From the NCBI GenBank assembly GCA_030745835.1, contig JASLNU010000010.1:1-64000 (forward strand): a stretch of DNA of 64,000 nucleotides, in the 5' to 3' direction. The DNA comes from GCA-2687515 sp002687515. GTDB taxonomy: Bacteria > Pseudomonadota > Alphaproteobacteria > Rhodospirillales > UBA2165. A program made the translations under genes and the position numbers. How positions within the stretch are numbered: the first letter of the stretch is position 1; every line of letters begins with the position of its first letter. Of the stretch, positions 50,609-59,402 are shown in pieces. The notes under the pieces are model-generated. The model did not search any database. It was not told the DNA's origin and saw only the letters and a list, made by a program, of their open reading frames with translations.

Positions 50609-51871
50609 CTAGCCGTTGCCCAGGTGCCCGACGATATTTTCCAGCGGCTCGATGCCGCCGCCGGGGCCGATGGTCGCGAAGGTCGGCCGGCTTGCCGCGA
50701 CCCGGCCGGCGGCACGCAAAACGTCCTCGGCGCCGACCGCCTCTATCTTGGCGATGGTTTCATCGACCGGAATCGGGCGGCCGAAGATCTGCAATTGCCG
50801 GGCCGCCTGCTCGCACCGTGACGAGGTGCTTTCCAGGCCCATCAGGGTGTTCGCCTTCAATTGCGCCCGCGCCCGCGCCACTTCGTCCTCGCCGACAACC
50901 TTGCAGGCGCGCGCCAATTCGCTGCAGATCAAGGGTACCAGCTCCGCCGCTTCGGTGCGGCCAGTGCCCGCATAGATGCCGAACAGGCCGCCATCCTCGT
51001 AACTGGCGGAAAAACTATAGATGCTATAGACCAGCCCGCGCCGTTCGCGCGCTTCTTGAAACAGGCGCGATGACATGCCACCGCCGAACAGCGTCGAAAA
51101 CACCGACAAGGCATAATGGTCTGGGTGATCGTGGCGCAGTCCTTCGAAGCCGATCACCAGGTGCACTTGCTCCAACTCACGGTTTTCGCGGTATTCGCCG
51201 CCCCGGTAGTCGAGAGGCTGGGCATCGCCGCGCCGCGTTTGCGAAAGGCCGTCGAACGCCGCTTCCACCAACTCGGCGAATGCATCGTGATCGACCTTGC
51301 CGGCGGCGGCGAGGACGATGCGTTCGGCCGTATATTCGTCGCCCATATATTCCAGGAGGGTTTGCCGCTCGATGCCGGCAATCAGCTCCGCCGATCCCAG
51401 AACCGGCCGCCCCATCGGCTGTTCGGGAAACGCGGCTGCCTGGAAATGATCGAAGATGATGTCGTCGGGAGTGTCCTGGGCCTGGTGGATTTCCTGGATG
51501 ATGACGGCCCGCTCGCGCGTCAGTTCGTCTTCGTCCAAAGTGGAATTTTGCACGATGTCGGCGATGATATCGACGGCCAGCGGCAGATCGTCCTTCAGCA
51601 CCTTGGCGAAATAGGCGGTGTTTTCGCGCCCCGTGTAAGCGTTTAGATGGCCGCCCACATTCTCGATTTCCTCGACAATGGCCTGCGCCGACCGGCGCCG
51701 CGTGCCCTTGAAGGCCATATGCTCGAGAAGATGCGAAATGCCGTTCAATTCCAGCGCCTCATGGCGGGTGCCGACGGCCACCCAGGCGCCCACCGAAGCC
51801 GTCTCGACGGTCGCCATTTCGTCGGTGACGACACGCAAGCCGTTGCCGAGGGTGGTGACGCGGACGCTCAT
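50609..51871 (-). CDS. M16-family zinc peptidase, mitochondrial-processing-peptidase-like
   Basis: The 420-residue protein has the zinc motif HLLEHMAFKGT (HxxEH, about residue 47), with the downstream Glu in LTRERAVIIQEIHQAQDTPDD (about 124). The second M16 domain has GGGMSSRLFQEARERRGLVYSIYSF (parts, about 262-287). No signal peptide is seen, so unlike the 13578-16302 pair it is likely cytoplasmic, of the PqqL/YmxG or MPP-beta type. Its ATG overlaps the thrC stop by four bases, an arrangement I know from other alphaproteobacteria. Confidence 0.9.
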   Translation of the reverse strand: MSVRVTTLGNGLRVVTDEMATVETASVGAWVAVGTRHEALELNGISHLLEHMAFKGTRRRSAQAIVEEIENVGGHLNAYTGRENTAYFAKVLKDDLPLAVDIIADIVQNSTLDEDELTRERAVIIQEIHQAQDTPDDIIFDHFQAAAFPEQPMGRPVLGSAELIAGIERQTLLEYMGDEYTAERIVLAAAGKVDHDAFAELVEAAFDGLSQTRRGDAQPLDYRGGEYRENRELEQVHLVIGFEGLRHDHPDHYALSVFSTLFGGGMSSRLFQEARERRGLVYSIYSFSASYEDGGLFGIYAGTGRTEAAELVPLICSELARACKVVGEDEVARARAQLKANTLMGLESTSSRCEQAARQLQIFGRPIPVDETIAKIEAVGAEDVLRAAGRVAASRPTFATIGPGGGIEPLENIVGHLGNG

Positions 51872-53268
51872 CTAACGCCTCCCAGCCGCTGATCCAGAAA
51901 CGCCGCTACCAGCCCGATATCGTTGGCCAGCGTTTCGTAGCGCTCCGGCCGCTCGAACAGATCGCCGAGCCGGGGCGGCAATTCGGGGTGGATGCCGGTG
52001 GCTTCCTCGACGGCGGCTGAAAACTTGGCCGGATGGGCGGTCGCCATGGCGATCACCGGCGTGCCCGCCGGCAATTCGGCCTGGCGCGCCGCCTCGACGC
52101 CGATCGCCGTGTGCGGGTCCACAAGCCGGCCGTTTGCCCGGTGCAAATCAGCAATGACCGCCTTGGTGGCGTTGTCGCCGAGGCGGTGGCCTTCGAACGT
52201 TTTGCGCATGGCGCGCCAGCGGCCCTTGCCGAAATTGGCCTTGCCGTTGCGCCGGAAGCGGTCCATCGCCTTGGCGACGGCGGCACCGTCGCGGCGGTAA
52301 TGCTCGAACAAAAGCCGTTCGAAATTACTGGAAATCTGGATATCCATCGACGGGCTCAGGGTCGGCACGACGTCGCTGGTGGTCATCTCGCCGGTGCCGA
52401 AATAGCGGGTCAGGATATCGTTGGCGTTGGACCCGATGATCAGCTTTTCCACCGGCAGTCCCATGCGCATGGCTCCATAGGCGGCGAACACATTGCCGAA
52501 ATTACCGGTCGGCACGGCGAAGGCCACCCGGCGGTCGGGCGCGCCGAGGCTGACGGCGGTGGTGAAATAATAGACGATCTGCGCCATGATGCGCGCCCAG
52601 TTGATCGAATTAACGGCGGAAAAATTGTGCCGCGCCGCCAGCGCTTTATCGGCGAACAGCGCCTTCACCATGTCCTGGCAATCGTCAAAGGTTCCCTCAA
52701 TGGCGACGTTGTGGACATTATTCGAGGCGACCGTGGTCATTTGCCGACGCTGCACATCGGACACCCGGCCCTTGGGATGGAAAATGAACATTTCAATGGC
52801 GTCGCGGTCGCGGCAGGCCTCGATGGCGGCCGAGCCGGTATCGCCCGAGGTGGCGCCGATGATGGTAACCCGCTGGCCGCGCTTTTTCAGCACGTGGTCG
52901 AACAGGCGCCCCACCAATTGCAGCGGATAGTCCTTGAAGGCCAGGGTCGGCCCATGGAATAGCTCGGCCAGCCATAGGCAATCGTCCAACTGCACCAGCG
53001 GCGCGATAGCCGGATGCCTGAAACTTGCATAGGCGTCCTCGATCATGGCTTTGAACGCGTCTTCGTCCAGCCCGCCCTCGACATAGGGGCGCATGACTGC
53101 AAGCGCGATTTCCGTATAGCCGAGGCCGCCGAGGGCACGGATGTCCGCCTTGGCCAGGCGCGGCCAGGTTTCGGGCAGGTAAAGCCCGCCGTCACCGGCC
53201 AGCCCGGCCAGGAGAACGTCCTCGAATTCCAAAATCGGGGCTTGCCCGCGTGTGCTCACATAGCGCAC
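51868..53268 (-). CDS. thrC: Threonine synthase
   Basis: The 466-residue PLP enzyme converts O-phosphohomoserine to threonine. It starts MRYVSTRGQAPILEFEDVLL, the usual ThrC opening. The PLP lysine is in FHGPTLAFKDYPLQ (about residue 111), and the phosphate-binding loop in GATSGDTGSAAIEAC (about 140). The long form with the C-terminal extension is the proteobacterial type. Spacing to the M16 gene indicates one transcription unit. A structured repeat element lies upstream between its start and the M32 gene stop. Confidence 0.93.
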   Translation of the reverse strand: MRYVSTRGQAPILEFEDVLLAGLAGDGGLYLPETWPRLAKADIRALGGLGYTEIALAVMRPYVEGGLDEDAFKAMIEDAYASFRHPAIAPLVQLDDCLWLAELFHGPTLAFKDYPLQLVGRLFDHVLKKRGQRVTIIGATSGDTGSAAIEACRDRDAIEMFIFHPKGRVSDVQRRQMTTVASNNVHNVAIEGTFDDCQDMVKALFADKALAARHNFSAVNSINWARIMAQIVYYFTTAVSLGAPDRRVAFAVPTGNFGNVFAAYGAMRMGLPVEKLIIGSNANDILTRYFGTGEMTTSDVVPTLSPSMDIQISSNFERLLFEHYRRDGAAVAKAMDRFRRNGKANFGKGRWRAMRKTFEGHRLGDNATKAVIADLHRANGRLVDPHTAIGVEAARQAELPAGTPVIAMATAHPAKFSAAVEEATGIHPELPPRLGDLFERPERYETLANDIGLVAAFLDQRLGGVR

Positions 53269-53297
53269 AGCTATTTCTCCGGACCAATTCGGCGCTT

Positions 53298-53560
53298 ATA
53301 CCAAGGTGCAGTGATAATAACCCATAGAGACGGCATACCAAGGTTTTCGGCAAGGAGCGCGCGGCGCGGCGATGCGGGACATCGGAAGACGTGCGCGACG
53401 CTGTCCGAAAGCCTTGGTATGCCGCCGTTCCGGTCGCCCATGCGGCCCGCCGGAGGGCGTCAGAAACGCTTGCCGATACCCCGCATCGCCGGCGCGTTCC
53501 TTCCTACCCGGCGGACCGCATGGGCGATCTCTATGGGTCATTATCACTGCACCTTGGTAT
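53298..53560. repeat. Structured repeat element, copy B (three-way-junction family)
   Basis: This 263-bp element has an outer stem of 33 bases (53298-53330 with 53528-53560, one mismatch) beginning ATACCAAGGTGCAG. Stem 2 pairs GGCATACCAAGG (53332-53343) with CCTTGGTATGCC (53412-53423) and is tipped by CGATG/CATCG (53370-53374/53380-53384). Stem 3 pairs TCGCCCATGCGG (53434-53445) with CCGCATGGGCGA (53516-53527). Linkers at the junction are 1, 10 and 0 bases. Loop motifs AGGAGCGCG, GTGCGCGACG, GCTTGCCGAT, GCATCGCCGGCGC and CCTACC recur in copies A and C. It fills the gap upstream of thrC. Confidence 0.78.
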
Positions 53561-53629
53561 TAACCTATCTTGCGCCCGATGGCGCGACAAGTCCCAGGAA
53601 AAGCCCGGGCAAGGCCTGGGTAAGTCAGG
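53561..53629. other. Short intergenic remainder between repeat B and the M32 gene
   Basis: It holds GCCCGGGC (53604-53611) and neighbouring GC-rich partial dyads that may serve as a weak transcript end for the minus-strand M32 gene. Nothing else is visible. Confidence 0.25.
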
Positions 53630-55129
53630 TTAACTCAAATAGCGCGCCGTCAGATGATCGAGGAAAATTTCGGGATCGAGCGGCGCGCCGGTGGCCCGCT
53701 CGGTCAATTCCGGCGTTTGCAGAAAAGCGCCAAGGGCGTGCACATTTTCGCCCAGCCAGGCATAGAGCGGCTTGAAATCACCACGGCCGATGGCGGCCGG
53801 GATGTCCGGGTTCGATACCACCGCGGCGCGGTAGAATTGCGCCGCCGCGATGGCGCCCATGGTGTAGCTGGGGAAATAGCCAAAGGCGCCGTCGAACCAG
53901 TGGATGTCCTGCATGCAGCCATCGGCGTCATTGTTTGGTTTGAGCCCTAGCAGCTTCTCCATGCCATCGTTCCAGGCGGCGGGCAGATCATTAATCGGCA
54001 AATCGCCCGACAGCAATGCGCGCTCCAGTTCGGTGCGCAGGATGATATGCAAGGGATAAGTGGCTTCGTCGGCATCGACCCTGATCAGCCCCGGCGCCAC
54101 GGCTGTGTAGATGCGATAGAGATTGTCGGCGCCCCAGGCCGGGCCGGCGCCGCCGAAGGCTTCGGCCAGGATCGGCGCGGCATGATCGATGAAGGGGCGC
54201 GAGCGGCAGGCCTGCATCTCGATGATCAGCGATTGGCTTTCGTGGATATCCATGCCGCGCGCCTCGCCCACCGGCTGCAATCGCCACCTGGCGGGCAGGC
54301 CCTTTTCATAAAGCGCATGGCCGGTTTCGTGCAAGATGCCCATCAGGCCGGTGGCGAAATCGGCTTGGTCATAACGGGTGGTGATGCGCAGATCGTCGGG
54401 GGTGCCGCCGGAAAAGGGATGCAGGCTGGTATCGAGCCGGCCCTGGCCGAAATCAAAACCAAGAACTTTCATGAAGCGGACGCCGACTTCGCGCTGCGTC
54501 GCCTCGGCGAACGGACCCTCGGGCAGGACCGGCGCCGGCTCGCGCGCCTGGCGCTCCAGCACTTGATTGATGAATTCCGGCAGGTGATCGGCCAGGCGGG
54601 CGAACACCCGGTCCACCATGCCGGCGCTGATGCCCGGCGAATACTGATCGAGAAGTGCATCATAAGGCGCGCAATCGAGGGCTTCGGCCTTGGCGGCGGC
54701 GGCCTCCCGCTCCAGCCGCAGAACCTCGGCCAACAGTTTCGAGACCGATGCGAAATCCGATTTGGGGCGCGCTTCGCGCCATTTCATCTCACATGCCATG
54801 GATGCCTTAGAGCGGGCTTCGACGAGATCGGTCGGCAGCGCCGTTGCATGCGCCCAGATGCGCCGCATCTCGCGCAAGTTGGCCGCCGGCCAGGGATCGA
54901 GGCCGCCCTTGTATTTGGCGTCTTCCTCGGCGCCATCGAGCAACTCTCCGGTTTCCGGCTGGCACAGAATTTCGTGCCGTACCGAGGCCAGGACGGCGAT
55001 CTGTTCGCCGCGCGCCTTGGCGCCGCCGGGCGGCATCATTACCGATGCATCCCAATGCAGCATGCCGGCGGCCTGGCCAATGGCGGACAAGCGCCGGAAG
55101 CGGGCCTCAAGCTCAAGGTAAGGGGTCAT
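53630..55129 (-). CDS. M32 carboxypeptidase (Taq type)
   Basis: The product (499 residues from the ATG at 55129, MTPYLELEARFRRLS) is a zinc metallocarboxypeptidase with the HExxH motif in MGILHETGHALYEKGLP (about residue 268). The family blocks DQADFATGLMG before it and the GMDIHESQSLIIEMQACRSRPF segment (parts, about 295-315) are also present. GMLHWDASVMMPPGGAKARGEQ (parts, about 22-42) is the conserved N-terminal region. It trims C-terminal residues from peptides in the cytoplasm. The frame extends to 55309 but overlaps cyoE, and the extra part is cysteine/serine-rich shadow sequence. Confidence 0.9.
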   Translation of the reverse strand: MTPYLELEARFRRLSAIGQAAGMLHWDASVMMPPGGAKARGEQIAVLASVRHEILCQPETGELLDGAEEDAKYKGGLDPWPAANLREMRRIWAHATALPTDLVEARSKASMACEMKWREARPKSDFASVSKLLAEVLRLEREAAAAKAEALDCAPYDALLDQYSPGISAGMVDRVFARLADHLPEFINQVLERQAREPAPVLPEGPFAEATQREVGVRFMKVLGFDFGQGRLDTSLHPFSGGTPDDLRITTRYDQADFATGLMGILHETGHALYEKGLPARWRLQPVGEARGMDIHESQSLIIEMQACRSRPFIDHAAPILAEAFGGAGPAWGADNLYRIYTAVAPGLIRVDADEATYPLHIILRTELERALLSGDLPINDLPAAWNDGMEKLLGLKPNNDADGCMQDIHWFDGAFGYFPSYTMGAIAAAQFYRAAVVSNPDIPAAIGRGDFKPLYAWLGENVHALGAFLQTPELTERATGAPLDPEIFLDHLTARYLS

Positions 55130-55148
55130 GCCGCGGAAGCGAGCCTTT

Positions 55149-56105
55149 TCAGGCGAAATAAGGCGCGATGAAATGATCGCCGAGCAGTACCAGGAAGATG
55201 AAAAACAGATGCAGGATCGAATAGCGGAACATGCGCCTCGGCGTTTCGAAATCGTCGCAGCGGTAAACCCGGACCGCGTGGTAAATGAACCAGAGGCTGA
55301 GCGCCGCAAGTATGGCGCCGCCGGCCAGGCTGGTCATGCCGACCAAGGCGGGCGCCACCACCACCGGGCTCAAGATAATCGTATAGGCCAGTATTTGCTT
55401 CTTGGTGCTGCCCTCGCCGGAGACCACCGGCAGCATGGGAACGCCGGCCCGTTCGTAGTCGCCCGACCGGTACAGCGCCAGCGCCCAGAAATGGGGCGGC
55501 GTCCACAGAAAGATGATGGCGAATAGAAGAATAGGTTCGATCGAGATGCCGCCGGTCGCGGCCGCCCAGCCGATCATCGGCGGCAGCGCCCCCGAGGCGC
55601 CGCCGATGACAATATTCTGCGGTGTCCGCCGCTTCAGCCAGATGGTGTAGATGAATACGTAGAAGGCGATGGTCACGGTCAGCAACAGGGCCGCCATCAT
55701 ATTGACCCAGTAGGCCATGACGCCGACCGACAGCACCGACAGCACGATTCCAAGCCACAGCGCCTGCACCGGATGCAGGCGGCCGGCGGGCAGGGGCCTG
55801 TCCATGGTGCGCTCCATGCGGCCGTCGATATCGCGGTCGTACCACATGTTAATGGCGCCCGATGCGCCGGCGCCGACGGCGATGGCGATGATGGCGATCA
55901 GTGCCGTCGCCGGGTCCAGGCTGCCCGGCGCCAGAAGCAGCCCGGCGAACCCGGTGAACAGTACCAGGGACATGACCCGGGGCTTCAATAGAAGGGCGTA
56001 ATCGACCAGGCGTTTGTGACCGCCGGCAAGGGCGGGTTCGGCCGCCGGCGCGGCGTTCCGGTCACGCGCCTCGGGCGTGGATATATCGGTGGCGTGTTCG
56101 GTCAT
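55149..56105 (-). CDS. ctaB: Protoheme IX farnesyltransferase (heme O synthase)
   Basis: The 318-residue UbiA-family membrane enzyme adds a farnesyl group to heme B for haem-copper oxidases. The first Asp-rich motif is in NMWYDRDIDGRMERTMDRPLP (parts, about residue 90), and the second region is ALYRSGDYERAGVPMLPV (about 210). About nine TM segments are visible. The N terminus is a 30-residue hydrophilic stretch. It is the last gene of the minus-strand operon with the oxidase-like protein and DUF420, divergent from coxBA, and provides their cofactor. Confidence 0.92.
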   Translation of the reverse strand: MTEHATDISTPEARDRNAAPAAEPALAGGHKRLVDYALLLKPRVMSLVLFTGFAGLLLAPGSLDPATALIAIIAIAVGAGASGAINMWYDRDIDGRMERTMDRPLPAGRLHPVQALWLGIVLSVLSVGVMAYWVNMMAALLLTVTIAFYVFIYTIWLKRRTPQNIVIGGASGALPPMIGWAAATGGISIEPILLFAIIFLWTPPHFWALALYRSGDYERAGVPMLPVVSGEGSTKKQILAYTIILSPVVVAPALVGMTSLAGGAILAALSLWFIYHAVRVYRCDDFETPRRMFRYSILHLFFIFLVLLGDHFIAPYFA

Positions 56106-56153
56106 ATCGGCGTTGATATTACCCTTAAGCGCAAGCTGGTGATATGCGCAAGA

Positions 56154-57518
56154 TCAATTTTCGTCCTCGAATTCTTGAAATAAGGCCATCAGCACCAAAA
56201 TTACAAACGCCGCGGTGGCGATGATCGCCATGGCCAGGCCCAAATCCCTTAAACCGATGGCCGCGACGGCGGCGAAACTGTCCATTTCCAGGCCGGCGCC
56301 CATGGTTTTGCGCGCCGCTCCCATGCCGCCGGCGATGAACATGCCGCCGACGAAAAGCGCCTGACCGACGGCATAGAGGATGAGTTGCCCCCTGACCAGT
56401 CTGGGATAACGCGGGACGCGGCCCAAGGCGGGCAGAAACCATGCATAGAACAGCCCGTAAAAAGCCAGGTTGATGCCGCCGATGACGCCGTGGTAGTGGG
56501 CCGGCGTGCGCGTATCGGCGCCATCGACGAAAAATCCGAGACCGCCGCCAAGGGCGAACACCGCCGCCGCCAGGACCAGCGCCAGGACATCGGGCTTGGA
56601 AAAATCCGCCCCGGCCCACTGGCCGCGCGCCAGATACGCGCCGGCGGCGACGATCAGGGCCGGTACGGCCATCAGGTACTGCAAATCGGAGAAAGCAATG
56701 GTGTGCGCGTCGGTGCCCGCCGGAAAGGCGCCATAGAAGGCCAGCCCGGCGGCGGCGCCCAGGAACAACACAGCCATGGCGGCATTGAGGAATGCCGGCG
56801 CCGCCAGCATGGCGCCGAGGCCCGACCGCGACAACAGGTTGAGCGCCAGGATCAAGAGCGCCATGTTGAGGAATTGAAGGATATGGCCACCGCCCCAAAA
56901 TAGGGTTTCGTTATAGCCGTGATCGACCGGCGCGGCGCCGATTTGAAAAAAGGCCAGCATGAACGCCGCCAGCGCGCCGATATAAATCAGACCGACCGAC
57001 ACCAGTGCCATGCCGTCGGCGGCGGCGCCCCCGGAATCCCTTGTCGCCTTGCGCCGCAATTTGCCCAGCATTCCGGTGACCGGAATCAATACGCCGGCGC
57101 CGAGGCAGCCGAGGCCGGTATAGAACAGGGGATCGATGATTGCCGGGATATAGTTGTTCAGCGTCGGCTCGCCCCGCTGCAGGACCACCGGCACCATGAT
57201 CAAAACCGTGCCACCGACGGCGAGGGCCAGGCCGACGGCGTCCAGGGGATGGTTCTCAGGCCCGCCGCCAGCATCGGGGGTCAATTGCGCCATGAACCCG
57301 AGGACCGCCAAAAACCAAACCACAAAGGAAAGGACCACGTGCGCCACCAGGCCTTTCTGGAAGAACTGCTCGGGCCAGGCGACGGCGTTTTCCAGGAACG
57401 GTATTTTCGACAGCACCGGGATGATCAGGGCCAGTCCGGCGAAGGCCAGGGATAGAATCGCCAGCATCGCCCATCCCCAAAGGATGGCGCGGGCCGGGCC
57501 GGGCGGTAGCGCCTTCAT
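56154..57518 (-). CDS. Divergent haem-copper oxidase subunit I-like membrane protein
   Basis: The 454-residue protein has about 12 TM segments in the subunit I fold. His ligands recognisable by position are GLVAHVVLSFVVW (about residue 60, low-spin haem), LFWGGGHILQFLN (about 212, a WxxGH-type CuB/haem site) and TPAHYHGVIGGINLAF (about 345, the HxH pair). I see only one His (GTDAHTIAFSD, about 275) where an HH copper pair is expected, and HILQF replaces HPxVY, so the usual cross-linked Tyr is missing. It is far from CoxA encoded next door. It may be a non-canonical oxidase or an assembly/regulatory paralogue. DUF420 overlaps upstream by close spacing. Confidence 0.7.
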   Translation of the reverse strand: MKALPPGPARAILWGWAMLAILSLAFAGLALIIPVLSKIPFLENAVAWPEQFFQKGLVAHVVLSFVVWFLAVLGFMAQLTPDAGGGPENHPLDAVGLALAVGGTVLIMVPVVLQRGEPTLNNYIPAIIDPLFYTGLGCLGAGVLIPVTGMLGKLRRKATRDSGGAAADGMALVSVGLIYIGALAAFMLAFFQIGAAPVDHGYNETLFWGGGHILQFLNMALLILALNLLSRSGLGAMLAAPAFLNAAMAVLFLGAAAGLAFYGAFPAGTDAHTIAFSDLQYLMAVPALIVAAGAYLARGQWAGADFSKPDVLALVLAAAVFALGGGLGFFVDGADTRTPAHYHGVIGGINLAFYGLFYAWFLPALGRVPRYPRLVRGQLILYAVGQALFVGGMFIAGGMGAARKTMGAGLEMDSFAAVAAIGLRDLGLAMAIIATAAFVILVLMALFQEFEDEN

Positions 57519-57519
57519 G

Positions 57520-57963
57520 TCAGGAAAGCCCCGCCGTTGCCGCCGGATAAAGCTGATACAGCATCAGGTAAACCAATATTCCGGTGACCGAAACATAGAT
57601 CCACACCGGCCAGGTCCAGCGGGCGATGCGCCGGTGCGCATCGAACCGCCCGGTCAATGCGCGCACCAGGGTGAAACCGGCCAGCGGCACGATGGCCATG
57701 GCCAGCACGACGTGGCTGACCAGGACCACATAGTAAAATACGCGGATCGCGCCGTCGCCTTGGAAGACGAAAATAGGGGCGTAAAATCGCAAGCTCACAT
57801 AGCTGATCAGGAACAGGCCCGAGATGACGGCGGCGGTGATCATCGCGGCGCGGTGGGCGCGGCGCGCACCCAGCCGGATGAAGACGAATCCGGCAATCAG
57901 GAAACAGGCGGCGGCGGCATTGAGGGCGGCGTTCAAATGCGGCAGAACGGCGATGGCATTCAT
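57520..57963 (-). CDS. DUF420 membrane protein (CtaM-like)
   Basis: The 147-residue product has four TM segments and the DUF420 pattern: LPHLNAALNAAAACFLIAGF (about residue 7), RAHRAAMITAAVISGLFLISY (about 35), FYYVVLVSHVVLAMAIVPLAG (about 75) and the RRIARWTWPVWIYVSVTGILVY block (about 111). Conserved His residues in the TM segments resemble those of CtaM, a protein needed for haem-copper oxidase assembly in Bacillus. One base separates it from the oxidase-like gene, and the small membrane peptide lies just upstream. Confidence 0.82.
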   Translation of the reverse strand: MNAIAVLPHLNAALNAAAACFLIAGFVFIRLGARRAHRAAMITAAVISGLFLISYVSLRFYAPIFVFQGDGAIRVFYYVVLVSHVVLAMAIVPLAGFTLVRALTGRFDAHRRIARWTWPVWIYVSVTGILVYLMLYQLYPAATAGLS

Positions 57964-58021
57964 TTATCGGGTCCGTTGGTCGGGTACGAATCCTCGTACC
58001 AATCCTGGGGCCGCGTCGAAA

Positions 58022-58120
58022 CTAACCAATGCCGAATTTGACGATGGTGGCGGCGTACATGACGATGGCGGCAAGCACCAAGACCACAACAAAAAGGAGA
58101 TTTCTTTTTCGCGGTGTCAT
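58022..58120 (-). CDS. Small single-span membrane peptide (32 residues)
   Basis: The frame MTPRKRNLLFVVVLVLAAIV, continuing MYAATIVKFGIG, is a basic N terminus followed by one TM helix. It sits in an oxidase operon, 58 bases before DUF420. Short peptides of the form M-x-x-R-x-RN-hydrophobic-T-x-VK-x-G occur beside cox assembly genes in alphaproteobacteria, so this is likely an assembly or accessory peptide. The ribosome site is weak. The longer overlapping 84-codon frame (57960-58214) is not membrane-like and is rejected. Confidence 0.55.
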   Translation of the reverse strand: MTPRKRNLLFVVVLVLAAIVMYAATIVKFGIG

Positions 58121-58511
58121 GGTTTCGATCGAAAATACTCCGGAATCGAGCGTCGCCAGACCCATTCCATTCGGGCGGGGCCGGGCAAAATAGCGGCATG
58201 CGCCCGTTTAGCACTCGGACGAGCGGTCCGCAACCGCCGAAATCATGGACGGCACCCGGGTTGGGGTCCGATAAAGCGATTGAAAATTATTATCAATTTC
58301 CCTTGGAAACCTGCCAAAAAATACCCAATTTGTTTGGTGGCAGCGCTTTACCAAGGGTGCGAATTCTTGTATAGGACCTTTTCATAACTAAAATAATGAT
58401 AATTCGCTGTTCATATTTCGAAGCTATTTCGCAGCCGGACCATCCCGCCTAGCACCTTGTAACCAAATCATCAGCCCGGACCGTCGGGCTTGGGGGTAAG
58501 GAAAGTAAACG
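58121..58511. other. Divergent control region of the two oxidase operons
   Basis: About 390 bases separate the minus-strand oxidase-like operon from coxB. The right half is AT-rich and holds the coxB promoter candidate (58367-58394). The left half has no obvious promoter for the minus strand. No conserved FNR/ANR box (TTGAT-N4-ATCAA) was seen. A ribosome site AAGGAAA precedes the coxB ATG. Confidence 0.45.
58367..58394 (+). promoter_or_regulatory. Candidate coxB operon promoter
   Basis: TTGTAT (58367-58372) and TAAAAT (58389-58394) are 16 bases apart in an AT-rich tract, about 120 bases before the coxB ATG. Confidence 0.4.
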
Positions 58512-59369
58512 ATGACCAAAAGCTCATGGATTATATCTCTTTTCGTATTCGCCGCCGCCTTGTTCGCGGCCCAGGCGGTTGCGCTGGCCGCCGGCCCGCA
58601 ACCCTGGCAGATGAATTTTCAGGAAGCGGCAACGCCGGTCATGGAAGATATCATCGACTTCCATAACCTGTTGCTGGTGATCGAAACGATCATCGTTCTT
58701 TTTGTCCTCGGGCTGATGCTCATCATCATCGTCAAGTTCAATTCGAAGGCCAATCCGACACCGTCCAAGACCACCCATCACACCGCGCTCGAGGTTGTCT
58801 GGACGGTGGTGCCGATCATCATTCTGATCGTCATCGCGGTTCCATCCATGAAGCTGCTGTTTTTCCAAGACAAGGCCAAGAATCCCGAAATGACGCTCAA
58901 GATTATCGGCCACCAATGGTTCTGGTCCTATCAGTATCCGGACAACGGCAATTTCGAGTTCGACAGCAACATCGTTCCCGACGACGAGATCAAGGACGGT
59001 CAAGTGCGTCTTTTGGAAGTCGACGAGCGCGTGGTCCTGCCGGTTAATACGGAAATCCGCCTGTTGATGACTTCCGATGACGTGATCCATAACTGGGCGA
59101 TGCCGGCTTTCGGCGTCAAGTTGGACACGGTTCCGGGCCGCACTAACGAAACCTGGATCAAGGTTACCAAAACCGGCACCTATTACGGCATGTGCTCGGA
59201 ACTCTGCGGCGTCAACCACGGTTTCATGCCGGTCAGGGTCGACGTGGTTTCGAAGGCGGATTTCGCCAAATGGGCCACCGCCGCCAAGGTTAAATACGCG
59301 CAAAATGATGAAACGCCCGGAACGGACAAGCCGATCAAGGTTGTCCAGGCCGGCGCCGCCGCCCGCTAG
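58512..59369 (+). CDS. coxB: Cytochrome c oxidase subunit II (CuA subunit)
   Basis: The 285-residue protein has a signal peptide (SWIISLFVFAAALFAAQAVAL), two TM helices (about residues 50-120) and a periplasmic cupredoxin domain. The CuA ligands are in MCSELCGVNHGFMPV (about residue 235: Cys, Glu, Cys, His, Met), with a further His in DDVIHNWAMPAFG (about 196). IGHQWFWSYQYPD (about 135) is the aromatic docking patch for cytochrome c. It begins the coxB-coxA-cox11-coxC operon. Confidence 0.95.
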   Translation: MTKSSWIISLFVFAAALFAAQAVALAAGPQPWQMNFQEAATPVMEDIIDFHNLLLVIETIIVLFVLGLMLIIIVKFNSKANPTPSKTTHHTALEVVWTVVPIIILIVIAVPSMKLLFFQDKAKNPEMTLKIIGHQWFWSYQYPDNGNFEFDSNIVPDDEIKDGQVRLLEVDERVVLPVNTEIRLLMTSDDVIHNWAMPAFGVKLDTVPGRTNETWIKVTKTGTYYGMCSELCGVNHGFMPVRVDVVSKADFAKWATAAKVKYAQNDETPGTDKPIKVVQAGAAAR

Positions 59370-59402
59370 GCCGGTTGATCAAGGATTGGAGAGGTAAGGA
59401 AT

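Noticed and set aside
57960..58214. Minus-strand 84-codon frame before DUF420
   Set aside because: It overlaps the 32-residue membrane peptide in another frame, is rich in Arg/His, and has no family features.
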